Shown in pieces: positions 17,285 to 26,413 of a stretch of DNA of 64,000 bases (position 1 is the stretch's first letter; every line of letters starts with the position of its first letter). The translations under genes were made by a program, and so were the position numbers. The DNA comes from Erythrobacter sp. EC-HK427 (GTDB taxonomy: Bacteria > Pseudomonadota > Alphaproteobacteria > Sphingomonadales > Sphingomonadaceae). The stretch covers positions 2,683,060 to 2,747,059 of the forward strand of contig NZ_LR701479.1 of the NCBI RefSeq assembly GCF_902498745.1, read 5' to 3'. The notes beneath the pieces were generated by a model, which was not told the origin of the DNA, made no database searches, and was given only the letters and a program-made list of their open reading frames with translations.

Positions 17285-17641
17285 GGATCAATCCCTCATG
17301 ACTGCCAGCCAACGCTAGAGGCAGACGCACACCGCGCCAATTATTTTCCTAAATCATTAGGCAAATTCATCACTCTCGGATTGTCGATCGTGTCGATCGT
17401 CCCGCGCCTTTTCCATCAGCAAATGGCCGTTTGCTACAACCCTTGTCGTTCCCTCGCGCGCGCGGGCGAAAAACTGTGTTTGCGATAACGAGAGGGTCAG
17501 AAGGCGGTTCTAGATGCGATCACACCAGCTTTTACCCTTCCCCCATCCTTCCCGCGAATATTCCCCCCAACCTTGCCGCAGATATGTTGCACGGACTCGC
17601 CGGAATTGAGCGGAATGCCGAGAAATACGCCGGAAATCAGC

Positions 17642-17657
17642 GCAACAAGATGCAACA
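17642..17657 (+). promoter_or_regulatory. Putative integrase arm-type site (right)
   Basis: GCAACAAGATGCAACA, the plus-strand counterpart of the minus-strand site at 7093-7109, about 60 bases inside the right repeat. Confidence 0.5.
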
Positions 17658-17684
17658 TCGCTTTTCCCGCGAAATGCAGTGATC

Positions 17685-17709
17685 TTGATATTTAATCAAA
17701 CGATATCAA
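17685..17709. repeat. Inverted repeat TTGATAT-N11-ATATCAA
   Basis: Two perfect 7-base arms in an AT-rich patch 10 bases from the tRNA 3' end. Possible accessory binding site (IHF/Xis-like) or a weak tRNA terminator; it has no T-run. Confidence 0.35.
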
Positions 17710-17718
17710 AGGAATGAA

Positions 17719-17795
17719 TGGTAGCGGAGGAGGGACTCGAACCCCCGACACGCGGATTATGATTCCGCTGCTCTAACCACCTGAGCTACTCCGCC
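17719..17795 (-). tRNA. tRNA-Met (CAT)
   Basis: 77 nt with encoded CCA. Acceptor GGCGGAG pairs with CTCCGCT (G1-U72 wobble). The D arm is AGCTCAGGTGGTTAGAGC. The anticodon stem GCGGA/TCCGC encloses loop ATCATAA with anticodon CAT, and the T arm contains GTTCGAGTC. The D-arm pattern is that of an elongator-type Met tRNA. Its 3' 50 bases are the attachment core of the neighbouring element, and the gene remains intact after integration. Confidence 0.97.
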
Positions 17796-17864
17796 ACAAA
17801 GGCCAGCCCGCAGCTCCTGTGGCGGCGGGCAAGGCGCGGCATTTAGGGTGCAGGAGGCGCGCGG

Positions 17865-18392
17865 TCAACCGCGAAAACGCCAGCTTTTGATGTGCTCCCA
17901 CGGCCCGCCGCGATAGGCGTGCAAAGACAGGCCCGCAAAGGCGAAATTGCGCGGGATGATCTGCGGGCCAAGGCTGGCCTGCAATGCCTTCGCCTCTTCA
18001 ATGCTGACCTTGTTCTGGATGGTGATGTGAAGGCGCGGCGCGTGCTCGTCTTGCGGGGTAAGGAGGCCGTGGAACCGTTCTGCCAAATCCAGCCGGATCG
18101 CCAGCATCCTGTCGCTTTCAAGCTGGATGGCAGTGCCCTTGCCCAGCTTCATCAGCCCCACAAGACGGGCAGGAACCGGCGCATTGCACCTCGCCAAAGC
18201 CGCGCAGCAATCGCGCACCTCGCTCTCCGCGCTTGGCGGCAAAGCGTGGAACAGTGTGACATGGGCGTCGAGAAAATTGCGTTCCGGCGGAAAATAATCA
18301 CGGCGCAGCGCGGTGGCCCATGCGTGCAGATCATCGGGCAACATGGCCGTCAGGATCAGCGGCGCTGGCCCGCCATGCTGCATCGGCGTCAC
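17865..18392 (-). CDS. 2H phosphoesterase, LigT/ThpR-like
   Basis: 175 aa. Two HxT motifs of the 2H phosphoesterase superfamily are present: HVTLF (His44, Thr46) and HITIQ (His122, Thr124), at the spacing of 2'-5' RNA ligase/cyclic phosphodiesterases. Probable RNA 2',3'-cyclic phosphodiesterase or related activity in the cytoplasm; the substrate is not decided by sequence. The start overlaps the mltG stop by 4 bp (ATGA), so the two are coupled. Confidence 0.85.
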   Translation of the reverse strand: MTPMQHGGPAPLILTAMLPDDLHAWATALRRDYFPPERNFLDAHVTLFHALPPSAESEVRDCCAALARCNAPVPARLVGLMKLGKGTAIQLESDRMLAIRLDLAERFHGLLTPQDEHAPRLHITIQNKVSIEEAKALQASLGPQIIPRNFAFAGLSLHAYRGGPWEHIKSWRFRG

Positions 18393-19360
18393 ATTTCCCC
18401 GCGCTCGCGGCGCAGAGCGAACCAGCGTTCGACAGCGGCGTTATGCCCTTCGAGCGTCTCGTTGAACTCGTGCCCGCCGCTGCCATCGGCGACCATATAG
18501 ATCGCATTGGTCTCCGCCGGATTGAGCACCGCTTCGATGCTGGCCCTGCCCGGATTGGTGATCGGACCGCGCGGCAGGCCGACCATCGAGTAGGTGTTGT
18601 AATCATTGATCGCCTGGATTTCCGACTGGCGGATACGGCGGCCCAGCGGACGGCCACGAGTGATCGGGTAGATAATCGTCGGATCAGCTTGCAGCATAAT
18701 CCCCTGGCGGATGCGGTTGGAATAGAGCCCCGCAACTTCGCGCCGCTCTTCCGGAACGCCGGTTTCCTTTTCGACAATGCTGGCGAGAACAACCGCCTCT
18801 TCGGGGGTGGTCGCGACGGTGCGGCTTGTGCGGTTGGGCCAAAGCTCTGCCAGCGTTTCGTCCATCGCCCGCTGCATCCGCGCGAGGACGGCAATCCGCT
18901 CCTCCCCGCGTTCGAAATTGTAGGTGTCGGGCAGGACGGAGCCCTCTTCGGGCACCGGAATATCGCCCACCAGCAGCTCTTCCGCCATCAGCAGATCGTG
19001 CACAACCACAGAGGGCGTGCCTTCGGGAATGGTGATGCTGTAGGCAATCGCCGCGCCGTGCTGGAAGGTGTCGAGAATGCTCGCCGCGCTCGCACCAGCT
19101 GCCAGCATGAACTCGCCCGCCTTGATCGGATCACCACTGCCAAAAATCTTCGCGCGCAGCAGGAAGGCATCGGCGGAGGCGATGTGCCCCGCTTCCTCCA
19201 GATCATTAGCGACCGATGTGAGCGTGGAGCCGGAGGCGACGGTAAACGCCGTCTCCTCCTCTACCTCTGCACCGCCCCACCAGCCCAGCGCCAACCATCC
19301 GCCGACGCAGGCGACCAAGAGCAGACCAAGCGCGACCAGCTTGGCAAGCGTGCTTTTCAT
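18389..19360 (-). CDS. mltG: Endolytic murein transglycosylase MltG
   Basis: 323 aa, single N-terminal membrane anchor (about 5-28), then a LysM-like region and the YceG fold. The catalytic glutamate is in LASIVEKETGVPEER, and the NDYNTY and GLPRGPITNPG blocks are typical. It cleaves nascent glycan strands during elongation and helps set chain termination. It starts 1 base after the fabF stop, in the order acpP-fabF-mltG, the usual proteobacterial context. Confidence 0.95.
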   Translation of the reverse strand: MKSTLAKLVALGLLLVACVGGWLALGWWGGAEVEEETAFTVASGSTLTSVANDLEEAGHIASADAFLLRAKIFGSGDPIKAGEFMLAAGASAASILDTFQHGAAIAYSITIPEGTPSVVVHDLLMAEELLVGDIPVPEEGSVLPDTYNFERGEERIAVLARMQRAMDETLAELWPNRTSRTVATTPEEAVVLASIVEKETGVPEERREVAGLYSNRIRQGIMLQADPTIIYPITRGRPLGRRIRQSEIQAINDYNTYSMVGLPRGPITNPGRASIEAVLNPAETNAIYMVADGSGGHEFNETLEGHNAAVERWFALRRERGEM

Positions 19361-19361
19361 A

Positions 19362-20624
19362 TCAATCCTCGACCCGCTTCATCACCAGCGAGGCATTGGT
19401 GCCACCAAAGCCGAAGCTGTTGTTGAGCACGGCCTTCACTTCGCGCTTTTTGGCCAACAGCGGCACAAGATCGACGCCTTCGGTGCCATCATCCGGAGTG
19501 TGCAGGTTGAGCGTTGGTGGCACGATCTGGTCGCGCATGGCGAGGATGCAGAAGATGCTCTCCACCGCGCCCGCGCCGCCCAGCAAGTGGCCGATGGCGG
19601 ATTTGGTGCTGCTCATGCTGGCACCGCCCAGATCGCTGCCCAGCACCCGCCTAACCGCCGCGAGCTCGATTGTGTCAGCCATGGTGGAGGTGCCGTGGGC
19701 GTTGACATAGTCGATATCCGACGGCTCCAGCCCGGCCTTTTTCAGCGCCATGCGCATGGCATTTTCCGCGCCCAAACCTTCGGGGTGCGGCGCGGTGACG
19801 TGGTACGCATCGCCCGACAGGCCGTAGCCGACGACCTCGGCATAGATCTTTGCGCCGCGCGCCTTGGCGTGTTCGTATTCTTCGAGCACCACGACGCCCG
19901 CGCCTTCGCCCATCACAAAGCCTTCGCGGTCTTTGTCATAAGGGCGGCTGGCTTCGGTCGGGCGATCGTTAAAACCAGTGTTGAGCGCGCGCGCCTGCGC
20001 GAAACCGGCAATGCCGATGGGGCAAATGGTCGCTTCTGCGCCGCCTGCCAGCATGATGTCGGCATCATCGTCACGGATCATGCGCGCGGCATCGCCGATG
20101 GAGTGCGCACCGGTGGAGCACGCGGTCACCACAGCGTGGTTCGGGCCCATCAGGCCGTATCTGATGCTCACCTGGCCGGAGATCAGGTTGATCAGGCGAC
20201 CGTGAACAAAATGCGGCGAGACGCGGCCCGGGCCGCGATTGGCGAGGTTGTTCGATTCGAGTTCGATCCCCGGCAGGCCGCCAATGCCCGACCCGATGGA
20301 GCACCCTGCGCGGAGCTTCTGCGCGTCGGTCAGCTCGGTCAAACCGGCATCTTCCAGAGCCTGCCCTGCCGCATCGAGACCGAAGACGATGAACGGATCG
20401 ACCTGCCGCTGGATCTTGCCGTCCACGCGCTTGTCCGCATCAAAGCCCCACGGATGATCGGCGGGCTTCACCTCGCCGGCAATGGTGCATTTCTGGTCCG
20501 ACGCGTCGAAACGGGTGATCTGCCCGATCCCGCTTTCACCCGCGATCAGGTTTTTCCAAGTGGTTTCCACGTCCCCGCCCAAGGGGGTGACAAGGCCGAG
20601 GCCGGTAACGACAACGCGCCGCAT
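19362..20624 (-). CDS. fabF: 3-oxoacyl-ACP synthase II (KAS II)
   Basis: 420 aa when started at the ATG at 20624, which follows GGAGAGA and yields the normal MRRVVVTGLG beginning; an ATG 8 codons upstream lacks this. The thiolase-fold catalytic triad is visible: Cys169 (TACSTG), His310 (NAHGTST) and His346 (AIGHLLGG), with Lys341. It condenses malonyl-ACP with acyl-ACP in fatty acid elongation and controls cis-vaccenate synthesis. Downstream of acpP. Confidence 0.97.
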   Translation of the reverse strand: MRRVVVTGLGLVTPLGGDVETTWKNLIAGESGIGQITRFDASDQKCTIAGEVKPADHPWGFDADKRVDGKIQRQVDPFIVFGLDAAGQALEDAGLTELTDAQKLRAGCSIGSGIGGLPGIELESNNLANRGPGRVSPHFVHGRLINLISGQVSIRYGLMGPNHAVVTACSTGAHSIGDAARMIRDDDADIMLAGGAEATICPIGIAGFAQARALNTGFNDRPTEASRPYDKDREGFVMGEGAGVVVLEEYEHAKARGAKIYAEVVGYGLSGDAYHVTAPHPEGLGAENAMRMALKKAGLEPSDIDYVNAHGTSTMADTIELAAVRRVLGSDLGGASMSSTKSAIGHLLGGAGAVESIFCILAMRDQIVPPTLNLHTPDDGTEGVDLVPLLAKKREVKAVLNNSFGFGGTNASLVMKRVED

Positions 20625-20749
20625 AGTCTTCTCTCTCCGCAAGCACAAAAGGCCCAGCCTTGGCGGCCGAGCCCTTGTTTATCCGCCCGCCACCAGCGCC
20701 CTCGGGCGCATCGCGGCGGGCCGGATCAGTTCAAAGCGATTGCCGGCAA

Positions 20750-21013
<264 letters not shown>

Positions 21014-21109
21014 TCAAAATCGCCTTTCGCCCTAATGAACGGCAGGCGGGCTGGCAAGGGGCAGAGAACGTTTTGCAGTGGCCGGTACGTGGTGACGCGG
21101 CCCTGCAAA

Positions 21110-22888
21110 TCAAGCCGTCCGCTGCTCGATTGTACGGATATGCACATCACGCAACTGGTTGGGTGTCACCGCGGAGGGCGCGCCCATCATCAAATCCTGC
21201 GCCTTCTGGTTGAGCGGGAAGGCGATGACTTCGCGGATATTCGGCTCGTCCGCCAGCAGCATAACGATGCGGTCAATCCCCGGTGCCGAGCCGCCATGCG
21301 GCGGCGCGCCCAGCTTGAAGGCTTCGATCATGCCGCTGAAATTCTCATCGACATCTTCCTTGGAATAACCCGCGATTTCGAACGCCTTATACATGATTTC
21401 CGGCTTGTGGTTCCGGATCGCGCCACTTGAGAGTTCATAGCCATTGCAGACGATATCATACTGCCATGCCTTGATTTCGAGCGGGTCGGTGTTCTCCAAC
21501 GCTTCCATCTCGCCCTGCGGCATCGAAAAGGGGTTGTGGCTGAAATCGACCTTTTTCGCCTCTTCGTCGTACTCGAACATCGGGAAATCGACGATCCAGC
21601 AGAATTTGAAGCAATCCTGCTCGATCAGTTCCAGCGTTTCGCCCACGCGGGTGCGCGCGGCACCGGCCAGCTTGGCGGCGTCCCTTTCCTTGCCTGCGGC
21701 GAAAAACAGGCCGTCATTCTCGCCAAGGCCCAGCTCGGCATAGAGCGCTTCCATGCCTTCGGTGCCGTGGTTCTTGGCAATCGGCCCGCCAAATTCGCCG
21801 CCCTTGCGGGTGACATAGCCGAGGCCCGCGAAGCCTTCGCGCTTGGCCCAATCGTTCATGTCGTCAAAGAACTTGCGGCTCTTTTCATGCGTATTTGGCG
21901 CAGGAATCGCGCGGATCACGCCGCCACCGCCGACAATCTTTTCGAAAATGCCGAATCCCGAGGTGGTGAAATGATGCGTCACATCGCTGATGACGAGCGG
22001 ATTGCGCAAATCGGGCTTGTCAGTCCCGTATTTGAGCATCGTTTCGGCATAGGGAATGCGCGGAAACTCGCCTGCAGGGGTAACAGCCTTGCCGTTCGCA
22101 AACTCGGCGAACACGCCCGCGAGCACCGGTTCGATCGCTTGGAATACGTCTTCCTGTGTCACAAAGCTCATTTCGAAATCGAGCTGGTAAAACTCGGGCG
22201 AGCGGTCGGCGCGCAGGTCTTCGTCGCGGAAGCACGGGGCGATCTGGAAATAGCGGTCAAACCCCGCCACCATCAGCAGCTGCTTGAACATCTGCGGCGC
22301 CTGCGGCAGCGCGTAGAAGCGGCCGGGATGCAGGCGGCTCGGCACCAAATAATCGCGCGCGCCCTCGGGGCTGGACGCGCCGAGAATCGGGGTCTGGAAT
22401 TCGCTGAAGCCCTGATCGATCATACGGCGGCGCAGCGACGTAATCACGCGGTTGCGCAGCATGATATTGTTGTGCACCCGCTCGCGCCGCAAATCGACGA
22501 AGCGGTATTTCAGGCGCGTTTCCTCGGGGTAATCCTCCGCCGAATTGACAATCAGCGGCAGTTCCTCGGCATGGCTCTGCACGGTCACGCTGCGGGCAAA
22601 CACCTCGATCTCGCCGGTCGGCAGGTTCGGGTTCACCGCCGCCGCATCGCGCGCCTTCACCTCGCCATCGATGGTAATGACGCTTTCCAGCTTCAGCCCG
22701 TCAAGCAGCGCCAGCGCGGGCGAATCCTCGTCCGCCACAATCTGCGTAATGCCGTAATGGTCGCGAAGATCGACAAACAGCACGCCGCCATGATCGCGCT
22801 TGCGGTGCACCCAGCCGGACAGGCGCACGCCTTCCCCGACATTTTCTTTCGAAAGCTGTGCGCAAGTGTGGGTACGATAAGCGTGCAT
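21110..22888 (-). CDS. aspS: Aspartyl-tRNA synthetase (probably non-discriminating)
   Basis: 592 aa from the ATG at 22888, preceded by GGAAAGAG; the ATG 5 codons upstream would use part of that site as code. An N-terminal OB-fold anticodon-binding domain (about 1-110) includes [20 protein letters not shown]. The class II catalytic core has motif 2 ([19 protein letters not shown]) and motif 3 ([14 protein letters not shown]), with the bacterial GAD insertion between them. It charges tRNA-Asp; most alphaproteobacterial enzymes also charge tRNA-Asn, which is family knowledge rather than seen here. Confidence 0.97.
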   Translation of the reverse strand: MHAYRTHTCAQLSKENVGEGVRLSGWVHRKRDHGGVLFVDLRDHYGITQIVADEDSPALALLDGLKLESVITIDGEVKARDAAAVNPNLPTGEIEVFARSVTVQSHAEELPLIVNSAEDYPEETRLKYRFVDLRRERVHNNIMLRNRVITSLRRRMIDQGFSEFQTPILGASSPEGARDYLVPSRLHPGRFYALPQAPQMFKQLLMVAGFDRYFQIAPCFRDEDLRADRSPEFYQLDFEMSFVTQEDVFQAIEPVLAGVFAEFANGKAVTPAGEFPRIPYAETMLKYGTDKPDLRNPLVISDVTHHFTTSGFGIFEKIVGGGGVIRAIPAPNTHEKSRKFFDDMNDWAKREGFAGLGYVTRKGGEFGGPIAKNHGTEGMEALYAELGLGENDGLFFAAGKERDAAKLAGAARTRVGETLELIEQDCFKFCWIVDFPMFEYDEEAKKVDFSHNPFSMPQGEMEALENTDPLEIKAWQYDIVCNGYELSSGAIRNHKPEIMYKAFEIAGYSKEDVDENFSGMIEAFKLGAPPHGGSAPGIDRIVMLLADEPNIREVIAFPLNQKAQDLMMGAPSAVTPNQLRDVHIRTIEQRTA

Positions 22889-23074
22889 CGGGACTCTTTC
22901 CATTTCGGGGTCTATACCCTAGGGGCGCGCGGCAGCGCTGCGCTAAGGCTTAGGCATAAGCGCGCGCTAACAGGGTATGCACGCCGCTTTGTCAAGATTC
23001 GCGTCCTTACGCGAATGTCGATTGGGCCAAGTGCGGTAGGCACGGTGAACCGGCCAAGTGAATTGAAAGACACG

Positions 23075-24292
23075 ATGCAAATCCACCCCCTCATTACCGA
23101 ATCCGACGAACTGGCCGATCTGTGCGAGCGGCTCGCCAAGAGCGAATTCGTGTGCGTCGACACCGAATTCATGCGCGAGAACACCTACTACCCGCTGCTG
23201 TGCCTGGTGCAGGTGGGGAACGAGCATGAAGCGGCCGCCATCGATCCGCTGGCCGAGGGGCTCGATCTCACCCCGTTGCTCGAACTGTTGACCGACAATG
23301 ACGAGGTGTTGAAGATTTTCCACGCGGGCGGGCAGGATGTGGAAATCATCTACAACCTCACCGGCAAAACGCCCTTCCCCATTTTCGACACGCAAATCGC
23401 GATGATGGCGATCAGCCAGTCGGAACAGATCGGCTATGCCAATCTGGTGGAAAGCTGGCTCGGCATCACGGTCGACAAAGGCGCGCGGTTCACCGATTGG
23501 AGCCGCCGCCCGCTCACCGAACGGCAGATCGAATATGCGATTGGCGATGTGACCTATCTCGCCAAGATTTTTCCCAAAATCCTAAAAAAGCTCATCAAGA
23601 CCGATCGCGGCCATTGGCTGAATGCGGAGATGGAGAAGCTGGCCGACCCGGCGAATTACGCCAATGATCTCGACACCGCATGGCATCGCATCCGCGCCCC
23701 GGGCCGCAATCCGGCGGTGCTGGGTCGGCTGAAAGCGTTGGCAGCATGGCGGGAGACCGAGGCGCAGGACAAGGACATTCCGCGCGGCCGCATCATCCGC
23801 GATGAAACACTCGCCGATGTGGCCAGCCATCCGCCCAAGACACAGGCCGATCTTGCCAAGGTGCGCGGGCTTTCGCAGGCGTGGAAAGATAACGATATCG
23901 GGCGGCGGCTGATGAAAGTGCTCAAGAATGCAGAGCCACTCTCGCCCGACGAAATGCCCGACAAGCCCAAGCGCGGTGCACCGCTGGGCAAGGAAGGCGC
24001 GCTGGTGGCCGACCTGCTCAAGCTACTGCTGAAAATCCGCGCGCGGGAGATTGACGTTGCCTCGCGCCTGCTCACCAAGTCCGATGAAATGGAGGCGCTG
24101 GCGGCAGGCGTGCGCAAGCTGCCTATCCTTGAAGGCTGGCGTTACGAAGTCTTTGGCAAGGATGCGCTGGAACTCGTCGAAGGCCGCCTCGCCTTCGCGG
24201 TGGAACACGGACGGCTGAAAATGACGCGGATTGACGGCGTGGCGGCTGTAGCGGCGGCAGAGAATACGGCGGGGGCTGCGGCGGCTCAGTGA
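23075..24292 (+). CDS. rnd: Ribonuclease D
   Basis: 405 aa. DEDDy 3'-5' exonuclease: Asp29/Glu31 (VDTEF), Asp88 (HAGGQDVE) and Tyr154/Asp158 (YAIGDVTYL), followed by HRDC-like helical domains (about 205-380). Trims tRNA precursors. The start at 23075 follows GAAAGA and begins the usual N-terminus; the frame is open far upstream across aspS, but that part is antisense shadow. The C-terminal Ala/Gly-rich tail overlaps oxyR by 4 bp (GTGA). Confidence 0.94.
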   Translation: MQIHPLITESDELADLCERLAKSEFVCVDTEFMRENTYYPLLCLVQVGNEHEAAAIDPLAEGLDLTPLLELLTDNDEVLKIFHAGGQDVEIIYNLTGKTPFPIFDTQIAMMAISQSEQIGYANLVESWLGITVDKGARFTDWSRRPLTERQIEYAIGDVTYLAKIFPKILKKLIKTDRGHWLNAEMEKLADPANYANDLDTAWHRIRAPGRNPAVLGRLKALAAWRETEAQDKDIPRGRIIRDETLADVASHPPKTQADLAKVRGLSQAWKDNDIGRRLMKVLKNAEPLSPDEMPDKPKRGAPLGKEGALVADLLKLLLKIRAREIDVASRLLTKSDEMEALAAGVRKLPILEGWRYEVFGKDALELVEGRLAFAVEHGRLKMTRIDGVAAVAAAENTAGAAAAQ

Positions 24293-25185
24293 GCACCTAC
24301 CTCCCCACCATCAAGCAATTGCAATATCTCGTCGCGCTGCACGAGCATGGCCATTTCGGCAAGGCGGCGGAGGCGAGCTTCGTCTCCCAATCCACGCTTT
24401 CAGCGGGCATTCGCGAGCTCGAATCGCTGCTCGGCGTGACCTTGGTGGAACGCAGCCGCCGGGTTGTGCGGTTCACCCCGCTGGGCAACAGCGTGGTCGC
24501 CAAGGCCCACCGGTTGCTGCGCGAGGCGGAGGAGCTGTCCGACCTAGTTCAGGCGGCAGGGCAGCCTTTGTCGGGCGAACTGCGGATGAGCGTCATCCCC
24601 ACCATTGCACCGTTCCTGCTTCCGCGCATCCTGCCGCGCCTGCGCCGTGAACGCCCCCAGCTAAAGCTGTTCCTTCGCGAGGAAACTTCCGACCACGCGA
24701 TTGAATCACTGCATCATGGCCGCGCGGACTGCGTACTGCTCGCCCTCCCCTTCGCCACCGGCGATGTGGAGAAGGAGATTATCGCGCATGACGAATTGTT
24801 CGTCGCCTTCCCCAAGGATGATCCGCGCGATCCGCCTGCGGAAATTGCGCCTTCGATGATCGATGAAGGGCGGCTGCTGCTGCTCGAAGACGGGCACTGT
24901 TTGAAGGAACACGCCCTCGCCGCGTGCAACCGGCCTGAAATGCGCGCGAGTGCGACGATGATCGGCACCAGCCTGCACACGCTGGTGCAGATGGTGGATA
25001 ACGGCCTCGGCCTCACCATGCTGCCCAAAATGGCGATTGATGCGGGCATTCTGCTGGGAACCGATGTTGTGGCGCGGCCTTTGAAGGGCAAGCAAACCGG
25101 GCGCGAGATCGCGCTGGTCTGGCGCACCAATTCGCCGCGGGCGGAGGAATTCCGCCTACTGGCCGAGGAATTGCGCGCGGGCTGA
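24289..25185 (+). CDS. oxyR: OxyR-type hydrogen peroxide sensor
   Basis: 298 aa LysR-family regulator with GTG start. The HTH is at about 5-65 (LQYLVALHEHGHFGKAAEASFVSQ region). The redox pair Cys204 and Cys213 sits in EDGHCLKEHALAAC with the same 9-residue spacing as E. coli Cys199/Cys208, which separates it from generic LysR proteins. It activates peroxide-defence genes when the disulfide forms. The start overlaps the rnd stop, an unusual partner; no catalase or ahpC is next to it. Confidence 0.93.
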   Translation: MSTYLPTIKQLQYLVALHEHGHFGKAAEASFVSQSTLSAGIRELESLLGVTLVERSRRVVRFTPLGNSVVAKAHRLLREAEELSDLVQAAGQPLSGELRMSVIPTIAPFLLPRILPRLRRERPQLKLFLREETSDHAIESLHHGRADCVLLALPFATGDVEKEIIAHDELFVAFPKDDPRDPPAEIAPSMIDEGRLLLLEDGHCLKEHALAACNRPEMRASATMIGTSLHTLVQMVDNGLGLTMLPKMAIDAGILLGTDVVARPLKGKQTGREIALVWRTNSPRAEEFRLLAEELRAG

Positions 25186-25220
25186 AACATTTACCACTTG
25201 CTGGTATAGGAGCGTCCGTC

Positions 25221-26291
25221 ATGCGGTTGCTTTTCGCCCCTGTTCTGCTTGCGCTCGCCGCGTCCGGTGCGCTATCCGGTTGCAGCGAGCAGCCGGTGCA
25301 GGCGCAATCGTCGGAAAACAGTGCAGAAATGCAGCGCGCCGCGCAGATCGAAGCCGCGCAAGCCGAACTCGCAGCAAATATTGACCGTCTTGGCGAGGAC
25401 TTCGGCGGCTCGCTCGGGGTTGCGGTGGTCGATGTCGAGCGCGACTGGCAGACCGACTGGAACGGGACGCAGCTGCTCCCGCAGCAGAGCGTCAGCAAGC
25501 TATGGGTCGCCTTCACCGCGCTTCGCCAAGCCGACACCGGCGCGCTCGATCTGGGCCGCGACGTCACGCTCACCCGCGCCGATCTGGCGGTGTTCTACCA
25601 GCCGATCCGCGAGGAGATCCTCGCAGCAGGCTCGGTCACCGCCAGCGTTGAAGACCTGATCACCCGCGCCATCACGCAGAGCGACAACACCGCCAATGAT
25701 GCCGTGCTCAATGTCATCGGCGGGCCGGAAGCGGTGCGCGCCGAGTTGGCCGATGCGCAGCTTGGCGATATCCGCTTCGGCCCGGGCGAGCGGGCGATGC
25801 AGAGCGCGATTGCCGGCCTCGAATGGCGACAGGAATATGCGTATACCCGCCTCGGCTTTTTCGACGCACGCGAGGCGCTGCCCGATAGTGTGCGCGCCGC
25901 CGCTTTCCGCCGCTATCAGGACGATCCGGTGGACGGCGCATCGGCGCTTGCGATTGCCGGAGCCTTGGCGCGGCTGGAGCGCGGCCACCTGCTCACACGC
26001 GAGCGCACGCGCTGGCTGATCGACGTGATGTTCGCGACGCGAAGCGGCCCCAACCGTCTGCGCGCCGGAGCGCCCGAAGGCTTCACCCTCGCGCACAAAA
26101 CGGGCACCGGCCAATTCTTCGAAGGCCGCCAGTCAGGCTACAACGATGTCGGCCTGCTCTACGCGCCCGACGGCACCGCCTATGCCATCGCGGTGATGAT
26201 CGGCGAGACGCAGCGCCCCACGGAAGAGCGGATGGCAATGATGCAGGCGGTCACCCGCGCGGTGGCCGATTACCACAACGCGCTGCCTTGA
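25221..26291 (+). CDS. Class A beta-lactamase-like serine hydrolase, lipoprotein
   Basis: 356 aa. Lipobox LSGC (Cys21) predicts a lipoprotein. The penicilloyl-serine-transferase motifs are present: Ser90-x-x-Lys93 (SVSK), SDN (154-156) and KTG (293-295). The usual omega-loop E-x-E-L-N is not seen; Glu190 in FGPGERAMQS is the best candidate for the deacylating glutamate. A 65-residue Gln/Ala/Glu-rich linker separates the lipid anchor from the enzyme. It could hydrolyse beta-lactams or another serine substrate; activity needs testing. It follows oxyR by 35 bases and has its own GGAG-type site. Confidence 0.85.
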   Translation: MRLLFAPVLLALAASGALSGCSEQPVQAQSSENSAEMQRAAQIEAAQAELAANIDRLGEDFGGSLGVAVVDVERDWQTDWNGTQLLPQQSVSKLWVAFTALRQADTGALDLGRDVTLTRADLAVFYQPIREEILAAGSVTASVEDLITRAITQSDNTANDAVLNVIGGPEAVRAELADAQLGDIRFGPGERAMQSAIAGLEWRQEYAYTRLGFFDAREALPDSVRAAAFRRYQDDPVDGASALAIAGALARLERGHLLTRERTRWLIDVMFATRSGPNRLRAGAPEGFTLAHKTGTGQFFEGRQSGYNDVGLLYAPDGTAYAIAVMIGETQRPTEERMAMMQAVTRAVADYHNALP

Positions 26292-26413
26292 ATCCGCGCG
26301 CAGTTCATCGTGGTGTCGGAAGTGGAATAAGGCTCTGTCAAATGCTACCGCAGAGGTGTAACCCTGCCTTGTAGCCGCTGGACTGAACACGCGGCATTGC
26401 CGGGGGATTAGTC

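Larger units (their letters stand above)
17285..17718. other. Right-end non-coding region of the element
   Basis: 434 bases between the restriction gene and the tRNA. It holds the right arm-type site (17642-17657), an inverted repeat TTGATAT...ATATCAA (17685-17709) and the att core. Short frames exist but show no ribosome-binding site or family resemblance. This is the likely attR arm region plus the promoter of the restriction gene. Confidence 0.6.
7006..17768. mobile_element. 10.7-kb integrative element in tRNA-Met(CAT)
   Basis: The element is bounded by two perfect 50-bp direct repeats, 7006-7055 and 17719-17768. The second is the 3' part (CCA through the anticodon loop and stem) of an intact tRNA-Met gene. 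A tyrosine integrase lies just inside the left repeat. Near-identical GCAACAAGAT(T)GCAACA sequences lie inside both ends in opposite orientation, as expected for integrase arm sites. Contents in order: membrane protein, integrase, MerR-like regulator, AlpA-like protein, winged-helix protein, iteron-like repeats, YGSGR protein, toxin-antitoxin pair, Type ISP restriction-modification. No conjugation, capsid or relaxase genes are present, so it is a genomic island or a satellite-like mobilisable element. Confidence 0.88.

Noticed and set aside
17431-17682. 83-aa plus-strand gene near the tRNA
   Set aside because: No start signal or homology-like features; it lies in the presumed att arm region.
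20641-20690. Terminator between acpP and fabF
   Set aside because: The hairpin reads with several mismatches and only a short T-run; support is too weak to list.
21536-23074. Plus-strand open frame continuous with rnd for 500 codons upstream
   Set aside because: It runs antisense through aspS and has an atypical His/Arg-rich composition. RNase D begins normally at 23075.
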